64,000 nt of DNA from Absidia repens (GCA_002105175.1 MCGE01000002.1:620001-684000), one strand, 5' to 3'. Shown: positions 12,892-24,692, numbered from the stretch's first letter. The notes: generated from the letters alone by a model not told the origin. Numbers and translations are program-made.

Positions 12892-13779
12892 AAAGTTCCT
12901 TTTTTTTTTTTTTTTTTTTGGACTGTGATTGTATCATAGTGTAGATATATTTATCCTTTTTCTTTTTTGTATCAATGTGTTATCAATAAAACCCATATCT
13001 TATCTTTTTTATCTTTTTATGTACCGATGAAAAGGTTGATGTTGATCATTGTATACCGTGTTTATATTCACTTTATGATAGTAAAAATATTTCTAACACC
13101 GATGTAGTGCTTTGCTTGTGCAGTGCTGGATTTTTTTCTTATGTAAATTACGGTCATTTTTTAAAAACTCTCAAGAAGACAACCAGACCTTTTTTTTAGG
13201 ATCAGTAGATGGAGTATTGAGCAAGAGGTTGACCAGAATCTCCTCATACTCAACATAATATTTTTTTATTTGCTCATCGTACTTGCTTTTTTCTTCTTCT
13301 TCTACGCGCACATACACAGTACCATATATTATATACGTTCAAAACAATTAAAAATATAAAAGAATACTTGCAATACAAGACATATTTTATTTTGGTGTAT
13401 AGGTGAACTATGAAAACTAACAATGATATACATTAATAGTAGTATCGTGGCACATATGAGGTTATCAAGGAGGGGGGGGAGCAGTGGAAATAAAGTGTGT
13501 GGGAAGGACTGGTGGGTAACATAAATATATTGAAATGGGAGCATTTTGTTGTAGAATAAATATAAAACGGACTCACGTAATGAGGGCAGGCTATTTTACG
13601 CAAAGCGACAAACCATCCTATAGAATAGGGGCTAAACTGCACTGGGCCTCGTTTGCTCCATCTTCAGTTTCAATGGCATAATTATAAGCGAATTATTATG
13701 TTGGTCATGCCGCATAGTGTTGATTGCTTGTTGTAAATTGTAATGCGAAAACGAAATAAAAAAGGGGGAGGGGTTACTT
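12892..13779. other. Intergenic; 3' UTR of chitinase then nothing recognised
   Basis: Begins with a T run (about 12901-12919) and AATAAAA near 12984, suiting the chitinase 3' end. The rest is AT-rich, with a short C/T-rich stretch and no coding or RNA signal seen. Confidence 0.5.
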
Positions 13780-14890
13780 TTTTGTGGGATGAAAAAAGAA
13801 CGACTATTTGGAGGTTTTCAAATGCCGCCCACGTGAACTTTTATTTATTTACTCCAAATACCCCGCTCCCCCCTTTTCTGTTTCTTCCAATTTCTTTTTT
13901 TTTCCTTCATTTTTTCTTCTCCATTCAACTTCTACAGGATTATGTTGGACTTATAATAGTATTAAGACTAGTTTAGAACGGATTTCGGCTCAGGGATCAC
14001 AAGGTGCATGGGGAAACCCTTTCATTTTGGATTCAGGATTTTGGACCACCTTTAGCAGGGCTTTTTGTAGTCTCCACTAGCTTAATTTAGTGTTAGTTTG
14101 TCATAGTTTGTATCTATATCTAAATAAAATGCATCTCTTTTTAATTTCTGTAATGAAAAATGTCCCATTAGTCTCATTCATGCCTTGTGCAATACTTTCC
14201 GTTTTTTATTACTATCACATCTTATTAGTATTGATCATCGCTGTGTTTCAATGAACTATTCCTTTAGTCCTTCTCATTCTTTGCACTTTACACAAAATTC
14301 TGTTTTAACATTAACTCTTTAGAATAATGATAAGTATTTACTAGATCGTGCTAGTCATCTAATCTTACCATCAATAGATTCCTTGGTATCATGAACCCCC
14401 CCCCAACTTCAGTCTAGTATTTATCCAATATACTTCAATAAAATATTTCTCTTTTATAAACCATCCTCTGACCCCTTTGTATAATGAGTAGTTCTACCAT
14501 TGTAGCTAATATATTCGTGAACTATCAAACAATTGCCTTAGTAAGGTCAGATACCCCTTAGCGTCTCACTAATTGCTTAGTAGTGTTCCAGCTCTCTTGA
14601 TAGGACAAGTGAATCTTTTTCTGTGACACACTATCATATTAATGAGCCAAGCTACACGATACAATACAATACAGTATAGTGAGGGTGAATGTATTCGCCG
14701 CTTCAAGGATCATTTTTTTCCATGCCTCAGAGACCAGTTTGTAATTCTAGGTCATTCTACTTAAATCACCGTATCTACCAACGTAGTCTTGCCTGTGAAA
14801 TACTGTTGCCTTCACTACATAAGATATATACTGTATATATGTGGCTCATTATTTCCCCATTGCTATGCTATAATAGGTTTTAACCAAACC
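13780..14890 (+). repeat. Dispersed ~1-kb repeat, copy R3
   Basis: Starts with the family head (TCAAATGCCGCCCACGTGAA, about 13818-13837), then a CT-rich stretch ending TCTCCATTCAACTTC. The conserved core GTGCATGGGGAAACCCTTTC lies at 14005-14040, followed by AATAAA-bearing units near 14123 and 14440 and the late 'ctcagagaccagtttgtaattctagg' block at about 14725. Small ORFs across it are not shared with other copies. Confidence 0.85.
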
Positions 14891-15769
14891 AAAGTCAGTT
14901 GAATAAAGGGCTGCCTGATATTATCCCATCAAAGGCTATGCTTCAATTTCCCATTGCCCACTGTATTTTTTTTTTTTTTTTTGAGCGTGTGAGAAAGTGT
15001 CAATCCCACAAAAATTGAATTTGACAGTGCAAAGTGAGAGCCTCCGAAGTCGTGACCCACAATAGATCGCCAAAACAATGTGTACAGTTCCCCATACTGT
15101 ATTAACATGCAATATATACGAATAATAGCTCCCAGCAAAAAATAGAAACCCCCTACCTAGAAGCCAATCCAATGCAAACAACTTTCTACATTATTTTACA
15201 TGAATATCCTTGCATATACGTCATCCATCACACAGTACAATACATTAAAAAGACGTTGTTAGAAAAAAAACTTTTTTTTATTATTAAAGACTTTTTGTAA
15301 TAAACAATGTGCTAGTCAAATAAGGGATTTGGTAAATATAAAACAGTATTCAATAAAATATCAAATGATGGGGAAGTTGTGGGTGAAGGGTGCCAGTGAC
15401 AATAAAAAAAAGGGAATATAGACATTCGTTCGATAGCAAATTGAAAAATAAAAAGAAAGAAAAAGGATAGCGGATGAGAAGAAAGGTGTGTGAGTGCATT
15501 CACGTGTGTGATAATAATGGAAGATATTTTGTATAAAACATAAGAGGTGTCTAAACCAGACAATAAAAATATATAATAAAGCTATAGTACAGATAACTGG
15601 GGTGTGTGGCAGGAGATTGAGGTTCAAGATACAGGAATTATTGCTTGTGGTGTTGGTGATCCGAATACAGGTGATGAAGAGAGTGGTGTGATACTGTCTC
15701 CAAGTCGTGAAATGGGAAGAATGAGAAGTACCGGACGGTATAAGAAAGAGGACGATAAAAATAGAATTA
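14891..15769. other. Intergenic; 3' flank of EPL1
   Basis: AT-rich, with a T run at about 14967-14984. The part close to 15770 is presumably the EPL1 3' UTR (minus strand). No independent gene supported. Confidence 0.45.
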
Positions 15770-18077
15770 CTATGACGGCGCATTCGTACTGGAACCGTTG
15801 GAGGGGTGTGTGTCGTTTGCAATCATGTGTGCTGCTACCTGTTGAGGTGTCATTCGTCCATTAATATTTTGTTGCTTCAAACTTCCTGGTGATGACATTG
15901 GTGGCGAAGGTAGCGCATTGTTAGCTGAGTTTGGTGTAACTGACGGTGACGAAGTCGACGGTGTATTCGTAGTTTGGTTCTGTGCAGTCGTGCGTTGTTG
16001 TTGTTGCTGTTGCTGATCTAGATGCTTTTGTTGATGTTGAGTCCTTCCATTAGACATTGTATTACCGAACGGTTGCATGAATGGGACAGTTATAAGGTTC
16101 CGAAGATCAGGTTCTTCCAAAATGTGTGTTCGATGTTGTAGATACCTATAATAAACCCAAAGTCGTTTCAGTAACTATCGCCACGAATATTCTCTTCTAC
16201 AATTCCTCATTGATCACCACTTACTTATCGTCCATCACATCGAATTCGTCATCAGACTCATCGCTTTCAGAATCCACATCAAATTCATAGAAGTTCGGAA
16301 GGTTGCCATTTTTCCCGCCCATTGGCGATGTTGATGATGGTAGTGTTTCCTTTCGTCGAGGTTCCAGACGGTCGACGAACATCCTACCACCACGACCGAG
16401 ACGTCTTCTATACCGAGTTCCACAAACGGCTGGTGGTGAATGATAAGATCGATCGTCGTTCTCCTTCGCTGATGATAGTGACAATTGTTGGAAAAACATG
16501 CTTGGTATTGACCTTGGAAATGGTTGATAAGGGCACTAATAAAACAATACAAAAGTATTAGAATCATAAATCATATTCGTAGAAATGCTATTTGTACTTA
16601 CTTCAGTAACATCTTCATATAAAGCATCTCGTTCCCGTTTACGAAGTAGTTCGATTTCCATTTGGATTTGCAATGGCGATTTTTCCAGTTTTTCAATAGC
16701 GTCACGTTTGAGACGAGACAAAGGAATTTTGATAGTAGTTCTAAAAATGAGGCAAAGAAAAGATATCAATAATATTAGTATATGCATTTGTTTCTATGTA
16801 CGCCATTTTCTTTTTAAGCTAGGGCAAAGCTAGTGCAAATATGTCTTACCCAGAACCAGCCCCAGATTCACTTGGCGCGGTTTTGCGTTTCTTCTTCGAT
16901 GACAATATTTGATTGAAGTCTTCATCGTCCTTGATATCCAAAACGCGTTGATATTCACGGGCACGGCAAGTCTTGTCAAATACAGAATGTTCCAATACCA
17001 ATCCTTCTTTGCGCATTTTTTCCCGGCGTAGAACCATTTCCAGTAAATTGCGTGCCATCTCCATCTCCGATCGCAACTTGCGTAGACGTTCCATTGATTG
17101 TTGATCAGTGCGCCTAGTTTTCCGTACGGGCTTGGTTTCACGTCTTCTGAAGCATACGTAGGGATCAATTTCATGTTTCAAAACATCTTCATAGGCCAAA
17201 ACAGGGATGATTGATTTGCCACCACGTTGGACACGTCGGTCCTTCCAATGACTGTACACTTGAGCCGCTGATTCCCAGGAATGGATAATGGAATGATTGG
17301 GTACCAAAAGGAGGAAATCTTCGTATTCAGGAATATGAGATACGTCCTAAAAAGCAAAAGTAATTAGTAACCCATAGTTGACACACTGATTTGCATATGT
17401 GGTATTACCAGATAAAGATGAGGCAGTTGTTGATTCGTGATAGTTTCAAATTCCCACATGAGTTTTTCGAATTCATCTTCGGATAGAGAGAGTTGACCGC
17501 GGTGTTTCTTGTAGTAGGTATCATCTTCTTCATCCATCACATAAGGGCAGCCAGTCGTGTCTTCCACCGTCGAGGAGAACCTGATTAGTGTTGATGGTTC
17601 CTTATATTTCTTCTTATACATTTTGGAGAATTCCTTTGGATCAATCACACTGGAGGCATCAGGTGTAGGGATATACGTGTTGACTGTAACACCAGTTGTA
17701 ACCGCAGCTTGGGCCGCTGATATGGCAGCTTGTAAATCATGCTAGATAGAAAAAAAAATATAAAATAAGAACAAGTCCAAAAAAAGTAACTAGTCTCGTT
17801 GAATGACCGACCACGCTGGTCATGATCATGATCATCATGATCATCACTTTCAACGACATCAGTCATCCCCACCATATTCAATACTACATAATTTGATACG
17901 ACTTACTTCTTCTTCTTCTTCTTTTTCCACACCAGTTTCAATTTGAGGTACAGCGCGCTGGATGATGTTGGCCGGATCCACCAAATCAGGGAGTTGGGAT
18001 TCTTTGTATATTGGTAGCGGATGCTTTGGGGAGAGCTTCTTCACACGGAATCTTGACACCATGCTTCCGTTGCTCAT
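15770..18077 (-). CDS. EPL1: Enhancer of polycomb-like protein Epl1 (NuA4 subunit)
   Basis: Six exons: 18077-17907, 17741-17409, 17346-16850, 16740-16602, 16535-16225 and 16145-15770. The N-terminal EPcA domain starts with SRFRVKKLSPKHPLPIYKES and continues through DDTYYKKHRGQLSLSEDEFEKLMWEFE and YEDFLLLVPN. It then has the basic segment DPYVCFRRRETKPVRKTRR and the helical stretch RLRKLRSEMEMARNLLEMVLRREK. An acidic patch (DVDSESDESDDEFDVMDD) and a Gln/Ser/Asn-rich tail follow. In the family, EPcA anchors the Esa1 acetyltransferase, Yng2 and Eaf6 in the piccolo NuA4 module, which acetylates nucleosomal H4 and H2A. Domain order and length (about 600 residues) are typical. A downstream minus-strand LRR gene is about 460 bases away. 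Confidence 0.9.
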
Positions 18078-18540
18078 GCTTCAGTTCACAATAGTCAAAT
18101 AATAACAGAATATAACAACACAATAGTAGCTATGACAATAAAATAAACAAATAGTTGTTCAAAAGGGTGATGAGTAAGCAAGGTTCCCACCGTTTTTTTT
18201 TTTTTTTTTTTGTAGATGATGAAGCCAGTAGACTTGACACTCTATATATCATATGTCTTTTATTTTTACTTACAACTTTGTATTGTCGTATATTTTGGTG
18301 ATGATCGATAGATGAATGTGTTGATGTATGTTTTTTGAGGGTTGGGAGGTAGGGTAGATATTTTGGTACGCTAATTGCAAAATTTTTTTGTTTTGATTTC
18401 CATTTCCACCACTGTGTCGCCTTCAACGTCACACTTGCCACTGTCGGAATTACAAAATTTGGGTGAGTAGGTAGGAATAGGAATGAGTGTGAGGATAAAA
18501 GTGGTGCGTGTGTACAACAATAAGAGTGGTGATAATTTCA
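18078..18540. other. EPL1 promoter / 3' flank of LRR gene
   Basis: AT-rich spacer with a T run at 18194-18212. It must hold the EPL1 promoter and the 3' end of the LRR gene, since both are on the minus strand. No further gene seen. Confidence 0.5.
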
Positions 18541-20703
18541 TGCTTGATGTTGTTGACAATTCCGGAAGACAATTGTATGTGCTAGAGACCTTTCTTCGGA
18601 GGATACAGGTATGCCATCCATGACTGCCAAATTGGAACATGCTTTGAGAAGTACTGCCCGGTATGTATGTCGCCTTTCTAACCAAATAGGAGGGATTGTT
18701 TGCAAGTATTCGTCGACTTTTTCACACCAATCCGTGCTTTGAGTTTGGACTGTACATTGGCAAGGATGTTTTCTTGATCCACTATCCGGCATAGAGGTTG
18801 GGTAGTATCTAAATGTGATTGGATTGTCACTATATTGATGAAGAGTAGGTGGTTAGTCACAATAAAATTTAATCAACATAATTTGGTACAGAATGTGTCT
18901 ATATATTACCGGAAATCCAGATAGCGAAGGGCCTTCATTGACCGTAGATTTTTCACAAGGTCGTTCACCCTTTTCAATCGATTGTTGACCATCACTAGTT
19001 TTTTCAGTTTTCGAAGTTTGCGTAAAGGTTTGATAGAATACAGGTGATTGTGACCAACACATAGTACAGTAATATTTGGAGCTTGTTGGGAAAAATCACA
19101 AGGTAGGTTTTCCAATTGCGTGGAGCACAACTCCAAATATTCCAAGGCACCAAAATCCACCAGGGTATGCATTCTTTGTAGTATGTTCCCTGAATAGAAA
19201 AATAGTATTAGTTATGTTTGTCAAAACGGTCCTTTTGAATGGAGAAGCTTTCTTACCAGCTAACAATAAAGTCTGTACACCAGCCAAGCTTTGAAGGTCG
19301 AAGTCACTACTATGTATTACAGAGTTATTTAATATTCCCAAGTCAAGTCAATTCTTTATAGATACTTACGCAAGCTGGCAGCATTGATTACGAAGAGATA
19401 TTTCACTTAGTTTAGGGATGGATTTCATAAACAAAAGTCGAGAGATATGGTTGTCGTCCGCCTGAAGTGTACGTAAGTGAGGAAAAAATGAGCCATTGAG
19501 CACCGTCAGACGATTGAAGGAAAGATAAAGAGCCTTGAGCTTGACCATCTGTTTCTTGACAGAAATAGAATATAAGTCATTGTGTTCTGAAATAGAAAAT
19601 GGTAAAAATATAAGAAGAATTAGTACGCTTATCATTTTTGTTATTAAGCACTATTATTATTGATTTCCTACCCAAGTTGAGGACTCTTAGTTCAGTTAGC
19701 CTTTCTATCGATTCTAGGTGACCAATTCGATTATATGATACATCCAAGATTTCAAGATTGTCACTATAGTATAGGACATAAAGAATGAAGAGAAAGAGAG
19801 AAGGGTAAGAATGAAATACAAAGGAAAGCGGAAATAGAAGAATAAGAAAAAAAAATTACAGTTGAGTCGAGTCACTGAAAATTAATTGTTCAAGTCGATT
19901 GCCGCGGAGGTTCAATTTCTCAAGACCACGCATAAACTGAAAAAATTGGCAGGACTTCAACTTGTTATTTTCAGCGTGAAGTACTTTCAGTTTATTAAGT
20001 GCTCCACCATCTTATTAATTATAAAAATAATTTAAGAAATGTTAACTATTGAATATTATTCTAGTCATTTTTGTCATCAGTTACTTTATGTAGTACCTTT
20101 GAATGAACTGATTGCGTTATTGCATATATCAAGATATTGTAGATTCACCAAAGGAATGACTCCACTGATATCTGTGAGTCTATTATAATAAAAATAAAAG
20201 TGAAATATTAGCAGATAAAATGAATATTCTTATGTGAGTGTTCTACAATACCTATTTCGATTGATTTTCAAGGTTTGAATGGATTTAGGAAGACCGCTCA
20301 TTTCTTGAATAAAATTCTCGCTCCTGTATATAAAATAACTTCTATTAAAAAGTATATGTATTTAGTCTATAGTAATTGGGGATGAAATTTACAATATTAA
20401 ATGTTCCAAAAATGGCACTATGGCAGCCAAGTCATAGAGGCCGGTTAGTCTTTGTCGTCGAAGATCCAAGGTCGTTATAGAATACCACTGCTCATAACGG
20501 CAAACTGACAGTATACTGTCGACAGTACACTTCAAGCAGTAATCATTAGATATTTTGTTTGTGTATCTGAATATGTCACGACAGCAATTATATGAGCGCA
20601 CCGCAGAGAAATCATTTCCTTCGATTGTTGATGATTCGTCTGTCCTCAGACTATCAGAGGTTTCTTGTGTGGCTGCTACATGGGGAGCTATTAAATTTCC
20701 CAT
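18541..20703 (-). CDS. Leucine-rich-repeat scaffold of Cdc11/Nud1 type
   Basis: Many short exons. Reading down the minus strand: ITTLDLRRQRLTGLYDLA, LPKSIQTLKINRN, VNLQYLDICNNAISSF, LEILDVSYNRIGHLESIERL, VKLKALYLSFNRLTVLNGS, LRTLQADDNHISRLLFM, YLELCSTQLENLPC and LKKLVMVNNRLKRVNDLV. An LRR-cap segment then spans the last splice (GGATTTCCG|T GAC AAT CCA; new exon starts 18829) to give LDFRDNPITFRYYP, followed by HTYRAVLLKACSNLAVMDG. The 'LP.SIQTLKI', 'NLQYLDI.NN' and 'NPITFRYYP...YR..LL......LDG' pattern is that of the C-terminal LRR region of fission yeast Cdc11 and budding yeast Nud1, spindle-pole scaffolds for septation/mitotic-exit signalling. The start chosen is the ATG at 20703-20701 (MGNLIAPH). 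An upstream exon (20856) is possible; a T-rich run separates the two. The usual long N-terminus is not seen. Confidence 0.65.
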
Positions 20704-20716
20704 TAGAGCAACAACG

Positions 20717-20747
<31 letters not shown>

Positions 20748-20856
20748 GTTTAATGTCGAGAATATAAGTCATAACTGGGTCATTGTACCTATGAATGGAC
20801 CCCGTGCGCTCATTTTTTATGATTGAAACACCGTAGCACCAGCCTGCCGCTGCCAC

Positions 20857-21646
20857 AAGCTATCGCAAAAAACAAAAAAACAAAAAGCTGCACATTTCAA
20901 ACCCAGACTGTGCAAGAAAAATCGACCTTTTCGACATGACTCGCCGAAAAAACAAAAAGAATTGTTCCAATATTACGATTGAAAATCATGTAAGAATCTC
21001 CATATTAACAATAAATAATCCTAGATATATTTGGATTATAGCAAGTGGATGTCATTTTTGCGTCTAAGTTTGTCGAAAAAAGAAATAAAGGGCATCATCG
21101 TCTCCTTTACATTCTACTATACACCATCAATGACATCAATGACATTCGGAAACATAAGAATGGCTTTATCACGTGTCAACACTTGTCATTTTGATGAGCG
21201 TAAGCGTAATAATTTGGAAATAGTGAAAATTGATATAATATGTCAAACAATTTTTTGTGAATGCAAATATTAACGGGTATAAGATTAGACACCAGCCCTC
21301 CTCTACCACTCATTCTCAATAACACGAAAATGTTTACAGACAGAGATATAAAACAAATTTGAGGAGCCCAGTTCAAAGTACTACTGATTATTCACCACTA
21401 TTGTACAGTACAAGAGACCTGGTATTTTTCTGAAGAAATCATATTGATACCATAAAAAGAAAAGAGGCTTTTTCCATGTAACCCAATCTTCGACTAGCCT
21501 GCGACTCACTGCTCCCAAAAAAAAAAAAAACTTTTTTAATCCCAGCAGGGCCTTGGCTTTTGACAGTGTATTTTAGTTCATAAGTCGATTATTTTACCGT
21601 TTCTCTTTCGCTTTCTGAATAAACTGACTTTATCTATTTTTACATC
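20857..21646. other. Intergenic, promoter of the repeat-protein gene
   Basis: AT-rich, no gene recognised. The last 100 bases are pyrimidine-rich and end at the ATG at 21647, consistent with a strong fungal promoter/5' UTR. Confidence 0.5.
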
Positions 21647-23738
21647 ATGTCTTCCCTCAACGAAAATGTACAAAGTGCTATCGATGCTACTGTAGCTTCT
21701 TCTTCCATCGATGCTTGCGCTATCATTGAAAACCTCCTCAACCAAAAGGCACAACCTGAAGAATTGACTTCTGTCGCGTCAACCGCTGCTGACATTCCTG
21801 CTCCGGTTCCCGTGGTGGAAAATGTCGCTTCTACTGACAAGGCTGAAAAAGAATCACCTGTTATCGCGTCAACTGCTACTGGTTTACCTGATCCTCTGCA
21901 GTCCAAGAAGCTATTGAAGAAGCCGAAAAGGAAGCCGAACAAGAACAAGAAGAAACTGTGCCCGCTTCTACCGCCATTGGAATCCCTGCTCCTACCCCTA
22001 TTATCGATGCCGTTGCTGAAACCAAGGAAGAAGTTGCCGTCGATGAAGTCAAGGAAGAAACTGAAGAAGAAGTCGCTCCTTTATCTGAAACTCTCCAAAA
22101 GGCCGTTGACTCCGTCGCCACTGCCCCTATTGCTGCTATCCAACAAGTTATCAAGGACGTGACTCCGGAATCCGATGTTGCATCTAGCTCTGCCCCGGTC
22201 TTACCTTCTACTGAACAACAACAACAACGTGCTACCGAAATTGTCCAACCTTCTGCTTTGACCAACGAAGCTGTGCAAGCGGCCATTGCCAGTGTGGTTG
22301 CCAGCGGAGCTATGGATGTCAGTGCATATGCGAAGTCTACTGTTGTCAATGATGTCAAGCTGGAAGAACCAAGGCGGAAGAACCCAAAGTGGCAGAACTT
22401 ATCAGCACTGATGATGTCAAGGAACAAGAACCTATTGTCGAAGAACCTGTTGCTCCCTTCATTGCCGTCTGCCCTGCTAAGGTACAAGAAGAACCCGTGG
22501 TGGAAGAACCCGTGGTGGAAGAACCCAAGGTGGAAGAACCCAAGGTGGAAGAACCCAAGGCGGAAGAACCCAAGGCGGAAGAACCCAAGGTGGAAGAACC
22601 CAAAGTGGAAGAACCCGTGGTGGAAGAACCCAAGGTGGAAGAACCCAAGGTGGAAGAACCCAAGGTGGAAGAACCAAAGGTGGAAGAACCAAAGGTGGAA
22701 GAACCAAAGGTGGAAGAACTTATCAGCACTGATGATATCAAGGAACAAGAACCTATTGTCGAAGAACCTGCTGCTCCCTTCATTGCCGTCTGCCCTGCTA
22801 AGGTAGAAGAAGAACCCAAGGTGGAAGAACCCAAGGTGGAAGATCCTAAGGTGGAAGAACTTATCAGCACTGATGATATCAAGGAACAAGAACCTATTGT
22901 CGAAGAACCTGTTGCTCCCTTCATTGCCGTCTGCCCTGCTAAGGTAGAAGAAGAACCCAAGGTGGAAGAACCCAAGGTGGAAAAACCCAAGGTGGAAGAA
23001 CCCAAGGTGGAAGAACCCAAGGTGGAAGAACCCAAGGTAGAAGAACCCAAGGTAGAAGAACCCAAGGTAGAAGAACCCAAGGTAGAAGAACCCAAGGTGG
23101 AAGAAATCATCAGCACTGATGATATCAAGGAACAAGAACCTATTGTCGAAGAACCTGCTGCTCCCGTCATTGCTGTTTGTCCTGCTAAGGTGGAAGAACT
23201 CAAGGTTGAAGATCAAACCCCTGCTGAACATGTGAATGTCAAGGAAGTGGAAGCTGTAGTGGTTGAACAAGTCAAGCAAGAGCAATCTGTGGAACCAATC
23301 AAGGAACAACTTGCCGCTACCAATGACATCAAAGTGGAAACCCCTGCTATTGTGGAACAAGTGAAGGATGAACAAACAACCACCTCTACATCTGACATCA
23401 AATTGGATAATGAACCCACTGTCGAACAATCAACACCTATTACCTCTGTGGATACCAAAACGGAAGAAAAACCTGAAATTGTCAATACCGTGCCTCAATC
23501 TCAGGAATCTCAACATGCACCCACGATGGAAGCTATTCAAAAGCCTGAACCTATCGTACCTGTGCCATTGGAATCAAGCGAAGTGAACTCCCAATTACCT
23601 GCTGCTGCGCCAAAATCACTCCCTCCTCAACCAGCTCAACCTCAAGTCCCTGCTGCTCCCTCTGCCCCTGCTGTATCTCAAGAAGAGCCTGCCAAGTCAG
23701 CAAGTGAAGCCAAGTCCTCTCGTTGTACAATTATGTAG
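21647..23738 (+). CDS. Acidic E/K/P/V repeat protein with C-terminal CaaX box, frame broken twice
   Basis: Three overlapping open frames form one protein of about 700 residues. The N-terminal part has alpha-helical Ala-rich units (NENVQSAIDATVASSSID, later NEAVQAAIASVVASGAMD). The middle is dozens of EEPKVEEPKVEEPK units, interrupted four times by a cassette reading ELISTDDIKEQEPIVEEP then PFIAVCPAKV. The C-terminus is SEAKSSRCTIM, a CaaX motif predicting farnesylation and membrane attachment. The frame shifts once near 21898 and once near 22369; each looks like one missing base. At the second, 'gaagaaccaagg' replaces the 'gaagaacccaagg' seen elsewhere in the array. Long antisense ORFs here are shadows. 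Function unknown; I recognise no catalytic domain. Confidence 0.75.
22490..23110 (+). repeat. Coding tandem repeat, 15-bp GAA-CCC-AAG-GTG-GAA unit
   Basis: Five-codon unit (E-P-K-V-E) iterated in blocks at about 22490-22715, 22806-22860 and 22951-23105, separated by near-identical longer cassettes beginning at about 22389, 22715, 22860 and 23106. Variation is nearly all at third positions or Lys/Val/Ala swaps that keep the frame, apart from the single missing C at about 22369, just upstream of the array. Confidence 0.9.
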
Positions 23739-24139
23739 ATTATGATTAGTATATAGTGTTTAGTTTGTAGTGAATAGTTTTTACATTTTATTATATTTGT
23801 TCTTTTTTTTTTGACCACCTTATTGTCTTTACCTTCCAAATAAAATTATCAAACATATTATTGAATCATGTCTCCTTTATAGCTATATATCACTTGATTG
23901 TATTCATTTACTTTGCCTCAATAAAACTATTTGAAGCATATATCAAATTGTAGTGTTTACTGTGTTACTTGGATTGTAAACATATTTATTACTGTATGTG
24001 CACGCAGACAGGTAGAATAGGTAAGTGGTCCATTAGGGGTTCACAATAATGACATCAACGAGAAAGTGAAATTGCGTCGTTATTGTGAGTAATGTGGCTA
24101 TTCTGATGTGTGTAGCCATGCTATAACTAGCAAAACTGC
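23739..24139. other. 3' flank of the repeat-protein gene
   Basis: Holds AATAAAA near 23840 and 23920, suitable poly-A signals for the gene ending at 23738. Nothing else recognised. Confidence 0.5.
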
Positions 24140-24629
24140 AGGTCGCCCAGAAAACGTTTCAAATCCCGCCCACGTGAATTTTATTTACTCCCAATTTTTA
24201 TTTTTTCTCACTCTTTCTTTCTTTTCATTTTCACTTTTTTCTTCACCATTCAACATCTTCGATGTTACGTTGGGCTTAGATTAGCATCGGGACTAGTTTA
24301 GAAGGGGTTTCAGATCAGGGATTACAAGTCGCATGGGGAAACCCTTTCATTTTGAATCCAGGATTTAGATCACCATTAGTTGCTTTTTGAAGCCTCCATT
24401 AGTTTATTTTAGTGCTAGTTTGTCCATAGTTTGTATCTACATCTAATAAAATATGATTTTTTTAATTGCTTCCATGAAAAAATGTCCCAAGAGCCTCTTT
24501 CATGTCTTCTATAATAAATCCCTTTTACCGTCGTCCCTTTAAATTAATGATGTCAGTTGTTATGCTTCAATAAAGGATATACATTTATACTCTTTCTCAT
24601 GTTTTGTCCGCCTAGTACAGTATATTAGA

Positions 24630-24692
<63 letters not shown>

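Noticed and set aside
13780..14890. A protein-coding gene in the repeat copy (ORFs at 13743 and 13808)
   Set aside because: The same frames are closed in the other repeat copies; sequence is shared at DNA level only.
17810..17850. GATCATGATCATCATGATCATC palindromic stretch as a regulatory site
   Set aside because: Lies in an EPL1 intron and is a simple low-complexity ATGATC repeat; no support for function.
22389..23110. CRISPR-like array
   Set aside because: Repeats are coding 15-base units in frame without unique spacers, in a eukaryotic genome.
21876..23429. 517-codon and 282-codon minus-strand ORFs
   Set aside because: Antisense of the EEPKV repeat array; their repetitive FFHLG or GSSTL content follows from the coding repeat.
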